Shown here: piece by piece, positions 17,661 to 26,742 of the stretch
How positions within the stretch are numbered: the first letter of the stretch is position 1
How the letters are laid out: each line of letters starts with the position of its first letter
Origin: Pedobacter panaciterrae
GTDB lineage: Bacteria > Bacteroidota > Bacteroidia > Sphingobacteriales > Sphingobacteriaceae
NCBI RefSeq assembly: GCF_013204795.1
Contig: NZ_JABMKW010000018.1
Coordinates: 124,001 to 188,000 of the forward strand
DNA length: 64,000 nucleotides
Direction: 5' to 3'
Translations under genes and position numbers: made by a program
Notes under the pieces: model-generated
Told to the model about the DNA's origin: nothing
The model's database searches: none
Seen by the model: only the letters and a program-made list of their open reading frames with translations

Positions 17661-19052
17661 TTAGAAAGCATTATCCTCACCGTGCATCACATTTAATACG
17701 GTCATAAAAATAATTTTCACATCGAACATAGAATCCCAGTTTTCCAGGTAGTGGATATCGCATTTCACACGGTTCTCCATATCCTCGGTCGCTTTTGTCT
17801 CTCCCCTAAATCCGTTAACCTGCGCCCAGCCGGTTATTCCGGGTTTCAAAAACTGTCTCACCATATACTGGTTGATTATGGCTTTATATTCTTCGGTATG
17901 TTTCAGCATGTGAGGCCTTGGACCAACTACGCTCATGCTACCCATAAATACATTAAAGAACTGGGGCATTTCATCTAAGCTGGATCTTCTCAGAAATTTA
18001 CCTATAGGCGTAATTCGGTCATCATCCTTAGTGGCCTGCTTCTTATCACTGGCATCATTCACCTTCATGCTCCTGAACTTATAGCACCAGAAAGGCTCAT
18101 CATTCCTGCCGCTTCTCAGCTGTTTAAACAAAACAGGTCCTTTGCTTTGCATCTTTATCAGTATAGCGATTAAAGGGTAAAGCCAGCTCAAAATAAAAAT
18201 GATCACCAAAGAGCTGAATACCACATCAAACAAACGCTTTTTGAATCTGCTGCTCATTTCTTCAAGTGGCTCTTTACGGAGCGTTATGATGGGAAACTCA
18301 CCCCCCAGATAACTTACGGTGTAAGGAGTCCCTAAAGACCCTCCGAAATCAGGAATAAATTTAAGCCGGATACAATGCTTTTCGGCTTCCAGCATAAGTG
18401 GCTTCACATCGGTCATTCTTTCCGGCGCCACGGCAACGTAAAGATCCACCACACCATTACCCGCAGCCTCTGCAAGCTTGGTACAGGTCGCTTCAGAAAG
18501 TTCATTCCCACTCACCGAAAACATGTGCTCATCACCACCAACAATGCCACAAAACTGTATGTTCCTTTGTTTTTGGAAATAATTCGAAATCCGGACAGCA
18601 GTTCGGTTTGAGCCCATTACGGCAACTTTTTTCGCACCGTTAAACCGGGTTAAGAAATAGTACTGTATCGCAGTACCCAAGAAACGGTTCAATAAGAAAG
18701 AAAAGCAAAGCAGGACATAAAAGGTCAGCAGGAAGGTTTTCGAAAAGTCATGATCCTTCGACAACATCAGGTATCCGGTAAACAGGACAATGTGCAAAGC
18801 TACACTTCTCCAGGTTCCTCGATAGATCCTGGTGAGTTTTCTGGCACCATACAGTGTATACAAACCAAATACGGCGGTATTAAATAGCCAGATTAAATTG
18901 CAAACCACAAGATAATGCTGGTGAAGTTCATCTGGAATTGACTTTCCAAAACTAAGAGAGAGGTAATATGCGCTAAAATAGACGATGTTTAGCATAATTA
19001 CATCAGTAATTAGCAAAACATATCTGAGGAGGTAGATGTAACGTGTTAACAT
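17661..19052 (-). CDS. undecaprenyl-phosphate sugar-1-phosphate transferase (WcaJ-like priming enzyme)
   Basis: The 463-residue protein has an N-terminal block of four to five membrane helices (to about 130), a Rossmann-like CoA-binding domain, and a C-terminal bacterial sugar transferase domain from about 272. Signatures are KFRSM (~325), RRSSLDEMPQ, VVGPRPH (~375-381) and KPGITGWAQVNGFRGET (~403-419). This polyisoprenyl-phosphate hexose-1-phosphate transferase architecture usually loads glucose 1-phosphate or galactose 1-phosphate on undecaprenyl phosphate. It therefore starts the repeat unit of the exopolysaccharide. It differs in family from the WecA/WbpL-like enzyme at 47.1 kb, which supports two separate pathways. 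Confidence 0.93.
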   Translation of the reverse strand: MLTRYIYLLRYVLLITDVIMLNIVYFSAYYLSLSFGKSIPDELHQHYLVVCNLIWLFNTAVFGLYTLYGARKLTRIYRGTWRSVALHIVLFTGYLMLSKDHDFSKTFLLTFYVLLCFSFLLNRFLGTAIQYYFLTRFNGAKKVAVMGSNRTAVRISNYFQKQRNIQFCGIVGGDEHMFSVSGNELSEATCTKLAEAAGNGVVDLYVAVAPERMTDVKPLMLEAEKHCIRLKFIPDFGGSLGTPYTVSYLGGEFPIITLRKEPLEEMSSRFKKRLFDVVFSSLVIIFILSWLYPLIAILIKMQSKGPVLFKQLRSGRNDEPFWCYKFRSMKVNDASDKKQATKDDDRITPIGKFLRRSSLDEMPQFFNVFMGSMSVVGPRPHMLKHTEEYKAIINQYMVRQFLKPGITGWAQVNGFRGETKATEDMENRVKCDIHYLENWDSMFDVKIIFMTVLNVMHGEDNAF

Positions 19053-19534
19053 AGGAATTCAGGATTAGTATTATCCGCAATTATAATTTCATAGTACATT
19101 CGATTTGATGCAAACCCAAGCACTATACAGGTACCGATGACTCGGACACCTCCTGTTGTTAAGACTTTTTTTATTATCATAGGGAGTGATTTTTATTTAT
19201 ATGTCTGTTATTAATGGTATTTTCTGGTATTTCGTCGTTTAATTCATATTACGGAGAGGACTTAGTGTAAAACATACACAAATTTAAAATTTTTAAGCAG
19301 AAAAAAGAATATATTTGATATAATTTTCAGCAAAAAAGTAATTTTACATCAATAAATCAACAAAATTCAAACCAAAAAATAATAAAACTATACTTTTAAC
19401 ATTAAATAATCAACAACTAAATGTAAATAAATTGTTAAAAGCAATATTTAACCAAAAAATAACATCAAAAATGTAAGAAAATCAAAAAATAATTCGTTTT
19501 ATCCTGTACATCGAACACAAATCACATCAACCCT
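19053..19534. other. AT-rich divergent intergenic region
   Basis: No gene is seen in these 482 bp. The sequence from about 19270 to 19500 is extremely A-rich with repeated AAAATAA-like words. It must hold the divergent promoters of the priming transferase (minus) and the Wzi-like gene (plus). I could not place a convincing -33/-7 pair of the Bacteroidota type. Confidence 0.6.
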
Positions 19535-21043
19535 ATGAATTTTATCTACCCTATTATCAGATCTTTAGTACTTTTTCTATTTATAACCTTTACGGTTGTC
19601 GTCAAAACAAGCGCCCAAATTTTCGATAAAATCCAGACAGAAGCCGAACTGCAAGCCACGGGAACCACCGGAGATGTAGTACCTTTCTGGATGCGCTCAA
19701 ATCAATATGGATCCGTACCGCTCGAGGGCGTATCCGGCAGTCTTATCCTCCGAGCATATAAACCTTACAGCCAGTACCTGCAAACCGACAGCAATAGCAA
19801 CAGAAAAAAACTAGTCGACTGGGGCATGGGTTTCGAAGGAAGAGGAAATGCAGGCAATAAATCCAACCTCACCCTAATTGAAGCCTACGCAAAATTAAGA
19901 GTTGGCGTATTCCAGCTAAAAGCCGGCAGAAGCAAGGATGTAATGGGACTAAACGGCGACACCTCATTAAGCTCAGGTAACTTCACCATGTCAGGGAACG
20001 CACTGGGCATCCCTAAATTAGAGATCTCCATCCCGAACTACTATACGATCCCGGTATTCCAGGGCCTTTTTTCCATAAAAGGAAATTTCGCACATGGCTT
20101 GCTCGGAAAAATAAAAGGCTCCACAGAAAGCAGCTATTTACATCAAAAGTCCCTTTACATGCGGATCGGCAAGCCCGACTGGAAACTAAAACTCTACGGA
20201 GGCTTCAACCACCAGACTTTCTGGGGCAACGAAAAAGATCTTTACGGCGCGGACTTCGACCTATCCAAATTCGAAACACTTTATTATGTCTTCCTGGGAA
20301 AAACATATAAAGGCAAAGGCGTTGGGCGCTCCAAGATCGGCAACCAGATCGGATCACTGGACCTGGGTGCCGAATACAACTTCGAGAAATTCAAGATCAT
20401 GATCTACCGCCAGAACTTCTATGATGTTGGGGCATTGGCAAAGCTCGCCAACATTGCCGATGGTCTAAATGGGGTCAGCATCGAAAACAACGACAAAAAC
20501 ACCAAAATCAGCGGATTCAAATGGAAAAAAGCGCTATTTGAATTCTTTTACTCCAAAGATCAGGCAGGCTATCCATGGTCTAAAAAAACCAAGTCCGGCG
20601 ACGAAGACTACTACAACAATGCCTTTTACCGAAATGGCTGGTCTTACTTTGGACCAGGGATCGGAAATCCCCTGATCACGCCCGCAAGCGACGCAAGAGA
20701 AGGTCAGGCATCAAAAAAGGCAGACTATTTTATCAACAACAGGGTTGTAGCAGTACACCTGGGTTTTGAAGGTGAAATTGACACCTGGACGTTTGCAACT
20801 AAAATCACTCATTCCTGGAACTACGGAACCTTCGGAACAAGTATTTACGGAAATACAACAGGAAACAACAGCAGCCCCAGTTCCAACAACATATTCATCC
20901 CGGTTCAGCAATTTTCAATCTACCTTGAAGGACTAAAGGCGTTGAAAAATAATTACAGGATTGGTTTTGCTACAGCGCTGGACCAGGGCAAGCTTTTAAA
21001 TAATTCCTTCGGAGCGTCGCTTCGGTTGATTAAAGGCTTTTAG
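19535..21043 (+). CDS. Wzi-like capsule assembly outer-membrane protein
   Basis: The 502-residue protein has a signal peptide ending KTSAQ near residue 28, followed by alternating amphipathic beta-strands rich in aromatic residues, as in an outer-membrane barrel. The start of the mature protein (residues about 35-60, with GTTGDVVPFWMRSNQYGSVP) and the later segment NHQTFWGNE match the Bacteroidota branch of the Wzi capsule-assembly family. Wzi proteins help to attach or organise polysaccharide at the cell surface. Its stop codon interlocks with that of the convergent nucleotidyltransferase gene. Its position among EPS genes fits this role. Confidence 0.82.
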   Translation: MNFIYPIIRSLVLFLFITFTVVVKTSAQIFDKIQTEAELQATGTTGDVVPFWMRSNQYGSVPLEGVSGSLILRAYKPYSQYLQTDSNSNRKKLVDWGMGFEGRGNAGNKSNLTLIEAYAKLRVGVFQLKAGRSKDVMGLNGDTSLSSGNFTMSGNALGIPKLEISIPNYYTIPVFQGLFSIKGNFAHGLLGKIKGSTESSYLHQKSLYMRIGKPDWKLKLYGGFNHQTFWGNEKDLYGADFDLSKFETLYYVFLGKTYKGKGVGRSKIGNQIGSLDLGAEYNFEKFKIMIYRQNFYDVGALAKLANIADGLNGVSIENNDKNTKISGFKWKKALFEFFYSKDQAGYPWSKKTKSGDEDYYNNAFYRNGWSYFGPGIGNPLITPASDAREGQASKKADYFINNRVVAVHLGFEGEIDTWTFATKITHSWNYGTFGTSIYGNTTGNNSSPSSNNIFIPVQQFSIYLEGLKALKNNYRIGFATALDQGKLLNNSFGASLRLIKGF

Positions 21044-21981
21044 GCCCCCTGGTCAACTACCGAGAGCACTTCCCGCTCCCATAAATTTGCAGGGTAAACC
21101 CCCTGATCACTAAGTTTTTGAAGTTGCGCCTTCACAATGGGCGCATCTTCTTTGAACGTAACACCAAACCACCTGGCCTCGGTAGGAATCACTTTCACTG
21201 CACCTTTCCCCGAGTTAATCAGCGTATCGGTTACCTCAGGAATCAGGAATTCTGCTTTCAGGTCATCCAGATTCGCATCCAGGAATTTATAATACTCCAG
21301 TTCGCTCCAATTCACAAAGGCCGGCGTAAAACAGAAGAAATTCATGCTAACCTTGGTATCTAAAGCAAGCTCAAGATCAGCCCCTGCAATTTTAGTAAAT
21401 GCTTTTCCGTCTTTTTTGTAGATTTCTTTCCGTTCTGTAATGCCAATAATATTACCATCGGCATTCACATTGATCTCTCCCCTGGTAACCGACCCGTTAT
21501 CACTTAACGTATTTTTCAACTCATATCCAACACAAGCATACTTGCCATCCTCAATACCATTACTCAAAAAATCGAACGATTGCTTAAAGGCATCAAACCC
21601 GTAAAAGTCATCTGCATTGATGACCGAGAAAGGAGCATCCAAAACATCCTTACAGCACAACAAGGCATGCTGCGTACCAAAAGGCTTCACACGCGCCTGG
21701 GGAATTGCGCGCCCGCCACTATATTTATCTAAACTCTGATAAACATATTCAAGCTCAATTTTACCTTTTAACTTGGGCTCAATTGCCGCCTTAAAGGAAT
21801 CCGAAAACTCTTCCCGGATAATAAAAATTACCTTTCCATACCCCGCCTTAATGGCATCGTATATGGAATACTCCATAATTGTTTCGCCCGAAGGGCCAAA
21901 TGATTCGATTTGCTTGTTACCACCATAACGGCTCGCCATACCGGCAGCCAGAATTACCAAAGAAGGTTTCGACTTAAACAT
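21040..21981 (-). CDS. nucleotidyltransferase of unknown sugar specificity
   Basis: The 313-residue protein has the nucleotidyltransferase fold: AAGMASRYGGNKQ at 12-24 replaces the classical GGxGTRL signature, PFGTQHAL at 100-107 matches the GTxHAL block, and NADD at 122-125 is the metal-binding turn. It therefore likely activates a sugar phosphate or a related alcohol phosphate with an NTP. The unusual first motif keeps it apart from RmlA, GalU and ManC. It lies 38 bp downstream of the UDP-glucose dehydrogenase gene in the same direction, so it may supply another activated unit for the polymer. The substrate is unknown. Confidence 0.75.
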   Translation of the reverse strand: MFKSKPSLVILAAGMASRYGGNKQIESFGPSGETIMEYSIYDAIKAGYGKVIFIIREEFSDSFKAAIEPKLKGKIELEYVYQSLDKYSGGRAIPQARVKPFGTQHALLCCKDVLDAPFSVINADDFYGFDAFKQSFDFLSNGIEDGKYACVGYELKNTLSDNGSVTRGEINVNADGNIIGITERKEIYKKDGKAFTKIAGADLELALDTKVSMNFFCFTPAFVNWSELEYYKFLDANLDDLKAEFLIPEVTDTLINSGKGAVKVIPTEARWFGVTFKEDAPIVKAQLQKLSDQGVYPANLWEREVLSVVDQGA

Positions 21982-22019
21982 AATAAACTTAGGGATGTTA
22001 ATTAACGAATATATAGATT

Positions 22020-23441
22020 TTAAACAGCAACCAGCTGCTTCTTTAAAGACTTGGTTCCTATAGACTGAACAATAAAGCCAATCGACCTTAATTTGTCTGC
22101 ATCCAGCAAATTTCGTCCGTCAAAAATTTTTGCCGGCTTCAACATGCCGTCATAAATCCTTTCCCAATCGTAATCCTTAAACTCGTCCCACTCCGTAAGC
22201 ACAGCTATCGCATGCGCACCTTTACACACCTCATAAGGATCAGCCCCAACACCTATACTCGCCCTGTTCTGCTCAGCAGTTCTGGAACCCAAATAATCCA
22301 GATCCGCATAAACCTGCCTTTCAACCACCTTCGGATCATACACCCGGAGTTCAGCCTGCTCATTCAACAAATAATCTGCCACATAGATCGCTGCAGATTC
22401 ACGGGTATCATTGGTATCCTTTTTAAAAGCCCAGCCCAAAAACGCAATCTTTTTACCCGATACCGTATTGTAAAGTTTACGAACAATATTTAACGCAAAT
22501 CTTTTTTTCTGATGATCGTTCATAATGATCACCTGCTCCCAGTAATCAGCCACCTCAGTCAGCCCGAATGACCTCGATATGTATACCAGGTTTAAAATGT
22601 CTTTTTGAAAACACGAACCACCAAAACCTACAGACGCTTTCAGGAACTTAGGACCGATACGACTATCCATCCCTATCGCTCTGGCAACTTCATTTACATC
22701 CGCTTCAGTTTTCTCGCACAACTCAGATATCGCATTGATCGAAGAGATCCGCTGCGCCAAAAATGCATTCGCAACCAATTTAGAAAGCTCAGATGACCAT
22801 ACATTAGTTGTTAAAATACGCTCTCTGGGAATCCAGTTGTTATAAATTTCAACCAGCGACTCAATAGCACGCTTGCCTTCCGGCGAAGAATCCCCACCAA
22901 TCAGCACCCGATCAGGATTCAGCAGATCTTCCACCGCAGTACCTTCAGCAAGAAACTCAGGATTAGACAATACCTGGAATTCGATATCATTGCCTGCATA
23001 TTGCAAAATATCCTTTATCGCCTCTGCGGTCCTTACAGGCAGGGTCGATTTCTCCACAATAATTTTATTTGACTTCGAAACTCTTGCAATCTGCCTTGCA
23101 CACAATTCAATCCATTTCAAATCCGCGCCCATCCCCTTGCCCGAACCATAAGTTTTGGTTGGCGTATTCACAGAAATGAAAATCATTTGCGCTTCGTCTA
23201 TGGCTTTATCCACATCAGTAGAGAAAAAGAGATTCCTACCCCTGGCTTGAGCAACCACATCGCTAAGCCCCGGCTCATACACCGGCATATTGTCCATATC
23301 CTGGTCGTTCCAGGCAGCAATCCGGGCCTCATTCAGGTCCACCACGGTTACTTTTATTTCAGGACACTGCTTAGCAATAATCGCCATTGTAGGGCCACCT
23401 ACATAACCGGCTCCGATACAACATATGTTTGTAATTTGCAT
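22020..23441 (-). CDS. UDP-glucose 6-dehydrogenase, animal-like
   Basis: The 473-residue enzyme oxidises UDP-glucose to UDP-glucuronate with two NAD+. GAGYVGG at 10-16 binds NAD, FLAEGTAVEDLLNPDRVLIG is the central block, and the catalytic cysteine is Cys277 in GFGGSCFQKD; GWAFKKDTNDTRES follows. The sequence resembles the animal/plant class far more than the short Ugd of enterobacteria; in the human enzyme the catalytic cysteine is Cys276 in the same motif. It supplies glucuronic acid for the exopolysaccharide. The product of the 3' neighbour is a nucleotidyltransferase of unknown substrate. Confidence 0.96.
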   Translation of the reverse strand: MQITNICCIGAGYVGGPTMAIIAKQCPEIKVTVVDLNEARIAAWNDQDMDNMPVYEPGLSDVVAQARGRNLFFSTDVDKAIDEAQMIFISVNTPTKTYGSGKGMGADLKWIELCARQIARVSKSNKIIVEKSTLPVRTAEAIKDILQYAGNDIEFQVLSNPEFLAEGTAVEDLLNPDRVLIGGDSSPEGKRAIESLVEIYNNWIPRERILTTNVWSSELSKLVANAFLAQRISSINAISELCEKTEADVNEVARAIGMDSRIGPKFLKASVGFGGSCFQKDILNLVYISRSFGLTEVADYWEQVIIMNDHQKKRFALNIVRKLYNTVSGKKIAFLGWAFKKDTNDTRESAAIYVADYLLNEQAELRVYDPKVVERQVYADLDYLGSRTAEQNRASIGVGADPYEVCKGAHAIAVLTEWDEFKDYDWERIYDGMLKPAKIFDGRNLLDADKLRSIGFIVQSIGTKSLKKQLVAV

Positions 23442-23874
23442 GATAAGTTAACATTATTTAAGTAAAACAATAAGGATTCAGATGATTTTTAATAAAACTT
23501 AACAAAAAGATAACATTGATCGTCATTTTTTTTGCATAAAACAACCAAATGCCTTACAAATATATAATTTAAGCTACAAAAAGAGCAAGACTTCCCATTT
23601 TTAACAAAAAAATAATATTAAAATAACCAATTATTCATAATAATATATCATTATAGTAACAATAGAAGGCAAAAACCCAAGCTTTAAGCACATACAAACT
23701 AAAAAAGATAAAAAAATTTACTATTTTATCATAAATAATTACCAATTCTCATCATATAACCTTATTTTTACAAACAAATAAGGCAAGCATACACAAACAA
23801 CACCACCAAATTGTTGTTTTTGCCTCAAATTTTAAAAAACAAGTAAATCATTCCCAATTAAATCATCCCTATTT
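23442..23874. other. AT-rich divergent leader region before gmd
   Basis: These 433 bp hold no gene. They separate the UDP-glucose dehydrogenase (minus) from gmd (plus). The half nearest gmd contains a small inverted repeat (CCTTATTT at 23760-23767 with AAATAAGG at 23776-23783) and a second possible hairpin (AACAAC with GTTGTT, around 23797-23817) followed by T residues. These could form a structured 5' leader, but there is no proof. Confidence 0.45.
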
Positions 23875-24987
23875 ATGAAGAAAGCACTTATCACAGGTAT
23901 TACAGGACAAGACGGAGCATATCTGGCAGATTTGCTGTTAAAAAAAGGTTACGAAGTGCATGGCGTTAAACGTCGCAGCTCGCTATTCAACACCGACCGT
24001 ATTGATCACCTCTATCAGGATCCACACGAAAGCGACATCCGCTTCGTATTACATTACGGAGATTTAAGCGACTCAACTAACTTAATAAGGATCATTCAGC
24101 AAGTACAGCCTGATGAGATTTATAATTTAGGTGCAATGAGCCATGTTCAGGTAAGTTTCGAAACTCCTGAATACACCGCCAACGCCGATGGCATAGGAAC
24201 ACTCAGAATACTGGAAGCCATCAGAATTCTGGGGCTGGTAAAGAAAACAAAAGTGTACCAGGCCTCAACGTCTGAACTATATGGTTTGGTACAGGCAGTG
24301 CCACAGTCAGAAACTACTCCTTTCTATCCGCGCTCACCTTATGCGGTTGCAAAAATGTACGCTTACTGGATCACGGTCAACTATCGCGAAGCTTATGGCA
24401 TGTTTGCCTGCAACGGCATACTTTTCAACCATGAAAGTCCATTACGCGGAGAAACATTCGTAACCAGAAAAATCACCCGCGGAACGGCTAAAATCGCACT
24501 GGGATTGCAGGATAAATTATACCTGGGAAATCTCGATGCACGAAGAGACTGGGGACATGCCAAAGATTATGTTGAAGCCATGTGGCTGATCCTGCAGCAT
24601 GACACCCCTGAGGATTTCGTGATCGCAACAGGAATTACCACTACCGTACGTGATTTTATCAAAATGGCCTTTGATGAAGTAGGCATCACCCTTGAGTTTA
24701 CCGGCGAAGGTGTAGACGAAGTAGGAACAGTTGTTTCCTGCAGCAATCCGGACTACCTGGTCGAAATCGGGAAAGAAGTTGTAGCGGTAGACAAGCGTTA
24801 CTTCCGCCCTACAGAAGTGGACCTATTGATCGGTGACCCTTCAAAATGTAAAGAAAAATTAAAATGGGAGCCAAAATATGACCTGGCAGGATTGGTCAAC
24901 GATATGATGAACTCAGATTTACAGCACTTCCAAAAGGAAAGAATGCTAAAAGAATCAGGATATGCAGTTAAAAATCAATTTGAATAA
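23875..24987 (+). CDS. gmd: GDP-mannose 4,6-dehydratase
   Basis: The 370-residue short-chain dehydrogenase converts GDP-mannose to GDP-4-keto-6-deoxymannose. GITGQDG at 8-14 is the NADP-binding loop; Thr132, Glu134, Tyr156 and Lys160 form the expected active site (STSE and YAVAK). It is followed 11 bp later by the GT26 gene and then by the fucose synthase gene. The three form one operon that ends in a strong terminator. Together with ManC the operon makes GDP-L-fucose. Confidence 0.97.
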   Translation: MKKALITGITGQDGAYLADLLLKKGYEVHGVKRRSSLFNTDRIDHLYQDPHESDIRFVLHYGDLSDSTNLIRIIQQVQPDEIYNLGAMSHVQVSFETPEYTANADGIGTLRILEAIRILGLVKKTKVYQASTSELYGLVQAVPQSETTPFYPRSPYAVAKMYAYWITVNYREAYGMFACNGILFNHESPLRGETFVTRKITRGTAKIALGLQDKLYLGNLDARRDWGHAKDYVEAMWLILQHDTPEDFVIATGITTTVRDFIKMAFDEVGITLEFTGEGVDEVGTVVSCSNPDYLVEIGKEVVAVDKRYFRPTEVDLLIGDPSKCKEKLKWEPKYDLAGLVNDMMNSDLQHFQKERMLKESGYAVKNQFE

Positions 24988-24998
24988 AATGCATCATT

Positions 24999-25748
24999 AT
25001 GTTAGTAAAAAAACGACTTCTTTCCATTGATGTATCAAGTGGATCGTACAACGAATTTATAGGCGCTATTCTTAAATACGCCGTAGAAAGGGTTTCTTCT
25101 TACGTTTGTGTTGCCAATGTGCATATGCTCATTGAGGCGCACAACACCCCTAAATATGCAGATGTGGTAAATCAGGCCGATATAGTAACTCCAGACGGCA
25201 TGCCTTTGGCTCAAGGCTTCAAATATGAATACAACCTGAAACAGGACCGCGTAGACGGAATGAGTCTGCTGCCTGCACTCCTTGCCGAGTGCGAGAAAAG
25301 CGACCTGTCTGTTTATTTCTACGGTGGCGATCAGAAAACACTGAACACCGCAGAAACGTATATCCGCGAGGCTTATCCAACTTTAAGGGTAGCAGGATTG
25401 TATTCCCCACCCTTTCGCAAGCTTACTGACGCAGAAAAGCTGGAGGATGAACAACGGATTAAAGATTCCGGCGCTCACCTGATCTTTGTTGCCCTGGGCT
25501 GCCCTAAACAAGAAATGTGGATGGCTGAAATGAAAGGCAAAGTGCCCGCATTAATGATTGGCATCGGAGGTGCACTACCTGTATTTACAGGCGCACAGAA
25601 GCGGGCACCAAAATGGATGCAGGACAATAGTCTGGAATGGGTTTACCGCTTAATACAGGAACCAAAAAGACTTTTTAAGAGGTATTTAACAACAAACAGT
25701 AAGTTTTTATACTTGCTTGCCAAAGAAAAACTGAAAACCAAGTCATGA
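24999..25748 (+). CDS. WecG/TagA/CpsF-family glycosyltransferase (GT26)
   Basis: The 249-residue protein matches the GT26 family, whose members transfer ManNAc, ManNAcA, galactose or glucose to lipid-linked acceptors. Family signatures are TPDGMPLAQG at 64-73, VDGMSL at 85-90, FYGGDQKT and VALGCPKQEMWM. It overlaps the fucose synthase start by 4 bp and follows gmd by 11 bp, so it is translated with the GDP-fucose genes. It probably adds an early sugar to the repeat unit on the inner face of the membrane. The donor cannot be fixed by sequence alone. Confidence 0.92.
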   Translation: MLVKKRLLSIDVSSGSYNEFIGAILKYAVERVSSYVCVANVHMLIEAHNTPKYADVVNQADIVTPDGMPLAQGFKYEYNLKQDRVDGMSLLPALLAECEKSDLSVYFYGGDQKTLNTAETYIREAYPTLRVAGLYSPPFRKLTDAEKLEDEQRIKDSGAHLIFVALGCPKQEMWMAEMKGKVPALMIGIGGALPVFTGAQKRAPKWMQDNSLEWVYRLIQEPKRLFKRYLTTNSKFLYLLAKEKLKTKS

Positions 25749-26677
25749 AACATACTTCAAAAATCTATATAGCCGGTCACAACGGTATGGTCGGATCTGC
25801 AATAGCAAGAAAATTGCAGCAACAAGGCTATACCCAAATTATCACACGCAGTTCAAAAGAATTAGATTTAAGGAATCAACAGGAAGTAAACGACTTTTTC
25901 GCAACCGAAAAACCGGAATATGTATTCCTGGCCGCAGCGAAAGTGGGCGGCATTATGGCAAATAACGTCTTCAGGGGCGAATTTCTATACGAGAATTTAA
26001 TGATCCAGAACAATGTGATCCATGCCTCGTACCTGAATGACGTGACCAAACTGATGTTCCTGGGTTCGTCCTGCATCTACCCTAGAATGGCACCACAGCC
26101 ATTAAAAGAAGAGTACCTGCTTACAGGCGAGCTGGAGCAAACCAATGAGCCGTATGCCATCGCAAAGATCGCCGGCATTAAAATGTGTGATGCTTACCGG
26201 TCACAATATGGCTGTAATTACATCTCTGTTATGCCTACCAATCTGTACGGCCCTAACGACAATTACGACCTGAATAACTCACATGTTTTACCCGCATTGA
26301 TCAGAAAGGTAATTGCCGCCAAAAACAATGCAGAGCCTTCAGTGACCATCTGGGGCACAGGAACACCAAAAAGAGAGTTTCTATATGTAGATGATCTTGC
26401 GGATGCCTGCATCCACCTGATGGAAACTTACAACGAACCAGGTCTGGTTAACATCGGCGTAGGCGAAGACATCTCCATTAAAGACTTAGCCGACCTTGTG
26501 GTAAAAGTTGTGGGCTACCAGGGCGAAGTCATCAAAGACCTTTCTAAACCAGATGGCACACCAAGAAAATTAATGGATGTAAGCAAATTAAATGCACAAG
26601 GCTGGAAAGCAAAAATATCCCTCGAAGAAGGAATCAAAAAAGTATATAACGAAGTAAAGGAAATGAATTGGAATTAA
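25745..26677 (+). CDS. fcl: GDP-L-fucose synthase
   Basis: The 310-residue bifunctional 3,5-epimerase/4-reductase turns GDP-4-keto-6-deoxymannose into GDP-L-fucose. GHNGMVG at 11-17 binds NADPH; Ser109, Tyr137 and Lys141 form the reductase triad (GSSCIYP, YAIAK). Cys110 and the His in NNSHVLPAL are the epimerase acid/base residues known for the family. It is the last gene of the gmd operon, with a 4-bp overlap to the GT26 gene and a terminator about 30 bp later. Confidence 0.97.
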   Translation: MKHTSKIYIAGHNGMVGSAIARKLQQQGYTQIITRSSKELDLRNQQEVNDFFATEKPEYVFLAAAKVGGIMANNVFRGEFLYENLMIQNNVIHASYLNDVTKLMFLGSSCIYPRMAPQPLKEEYLLTGELEQTNEPYAIAKIAGIKMCDAYRSQYGCNYISVMPTNLYGPNDNYDLNNSHVLPALIRKVIAAKNNAEPSVTIWGTGTPKREFLYVDDLADACIHLMETYNEPGLVNIGVGEDISIKDLADLVVKVVGYQGEVIKDLSKPDGTPRKLMDVSKLNAQGWKAKISLEEGIKKVYNEVKEMNWN

Positions 26678-26708
26678 GTCCCTATTAATACCTAACCTCC
26701 CTAAGCTG

Positions 26709-26742
26709 AGAGGACGCACCACATCGGGCGTCCTCTTTTTTT
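26709..26742 (+). terminator. Rho-independent terminator after fcl
   Basis: AGAGGACGC at 26709-26717 pairs with GCGTCCTCT at 26728-26736 around a ten-base loop, and seven T follow (26736-26742). It lies about 30 bp past the stop of the GDP-fucose synthase gene and closes the gmd operon. Confidence 0.9.
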
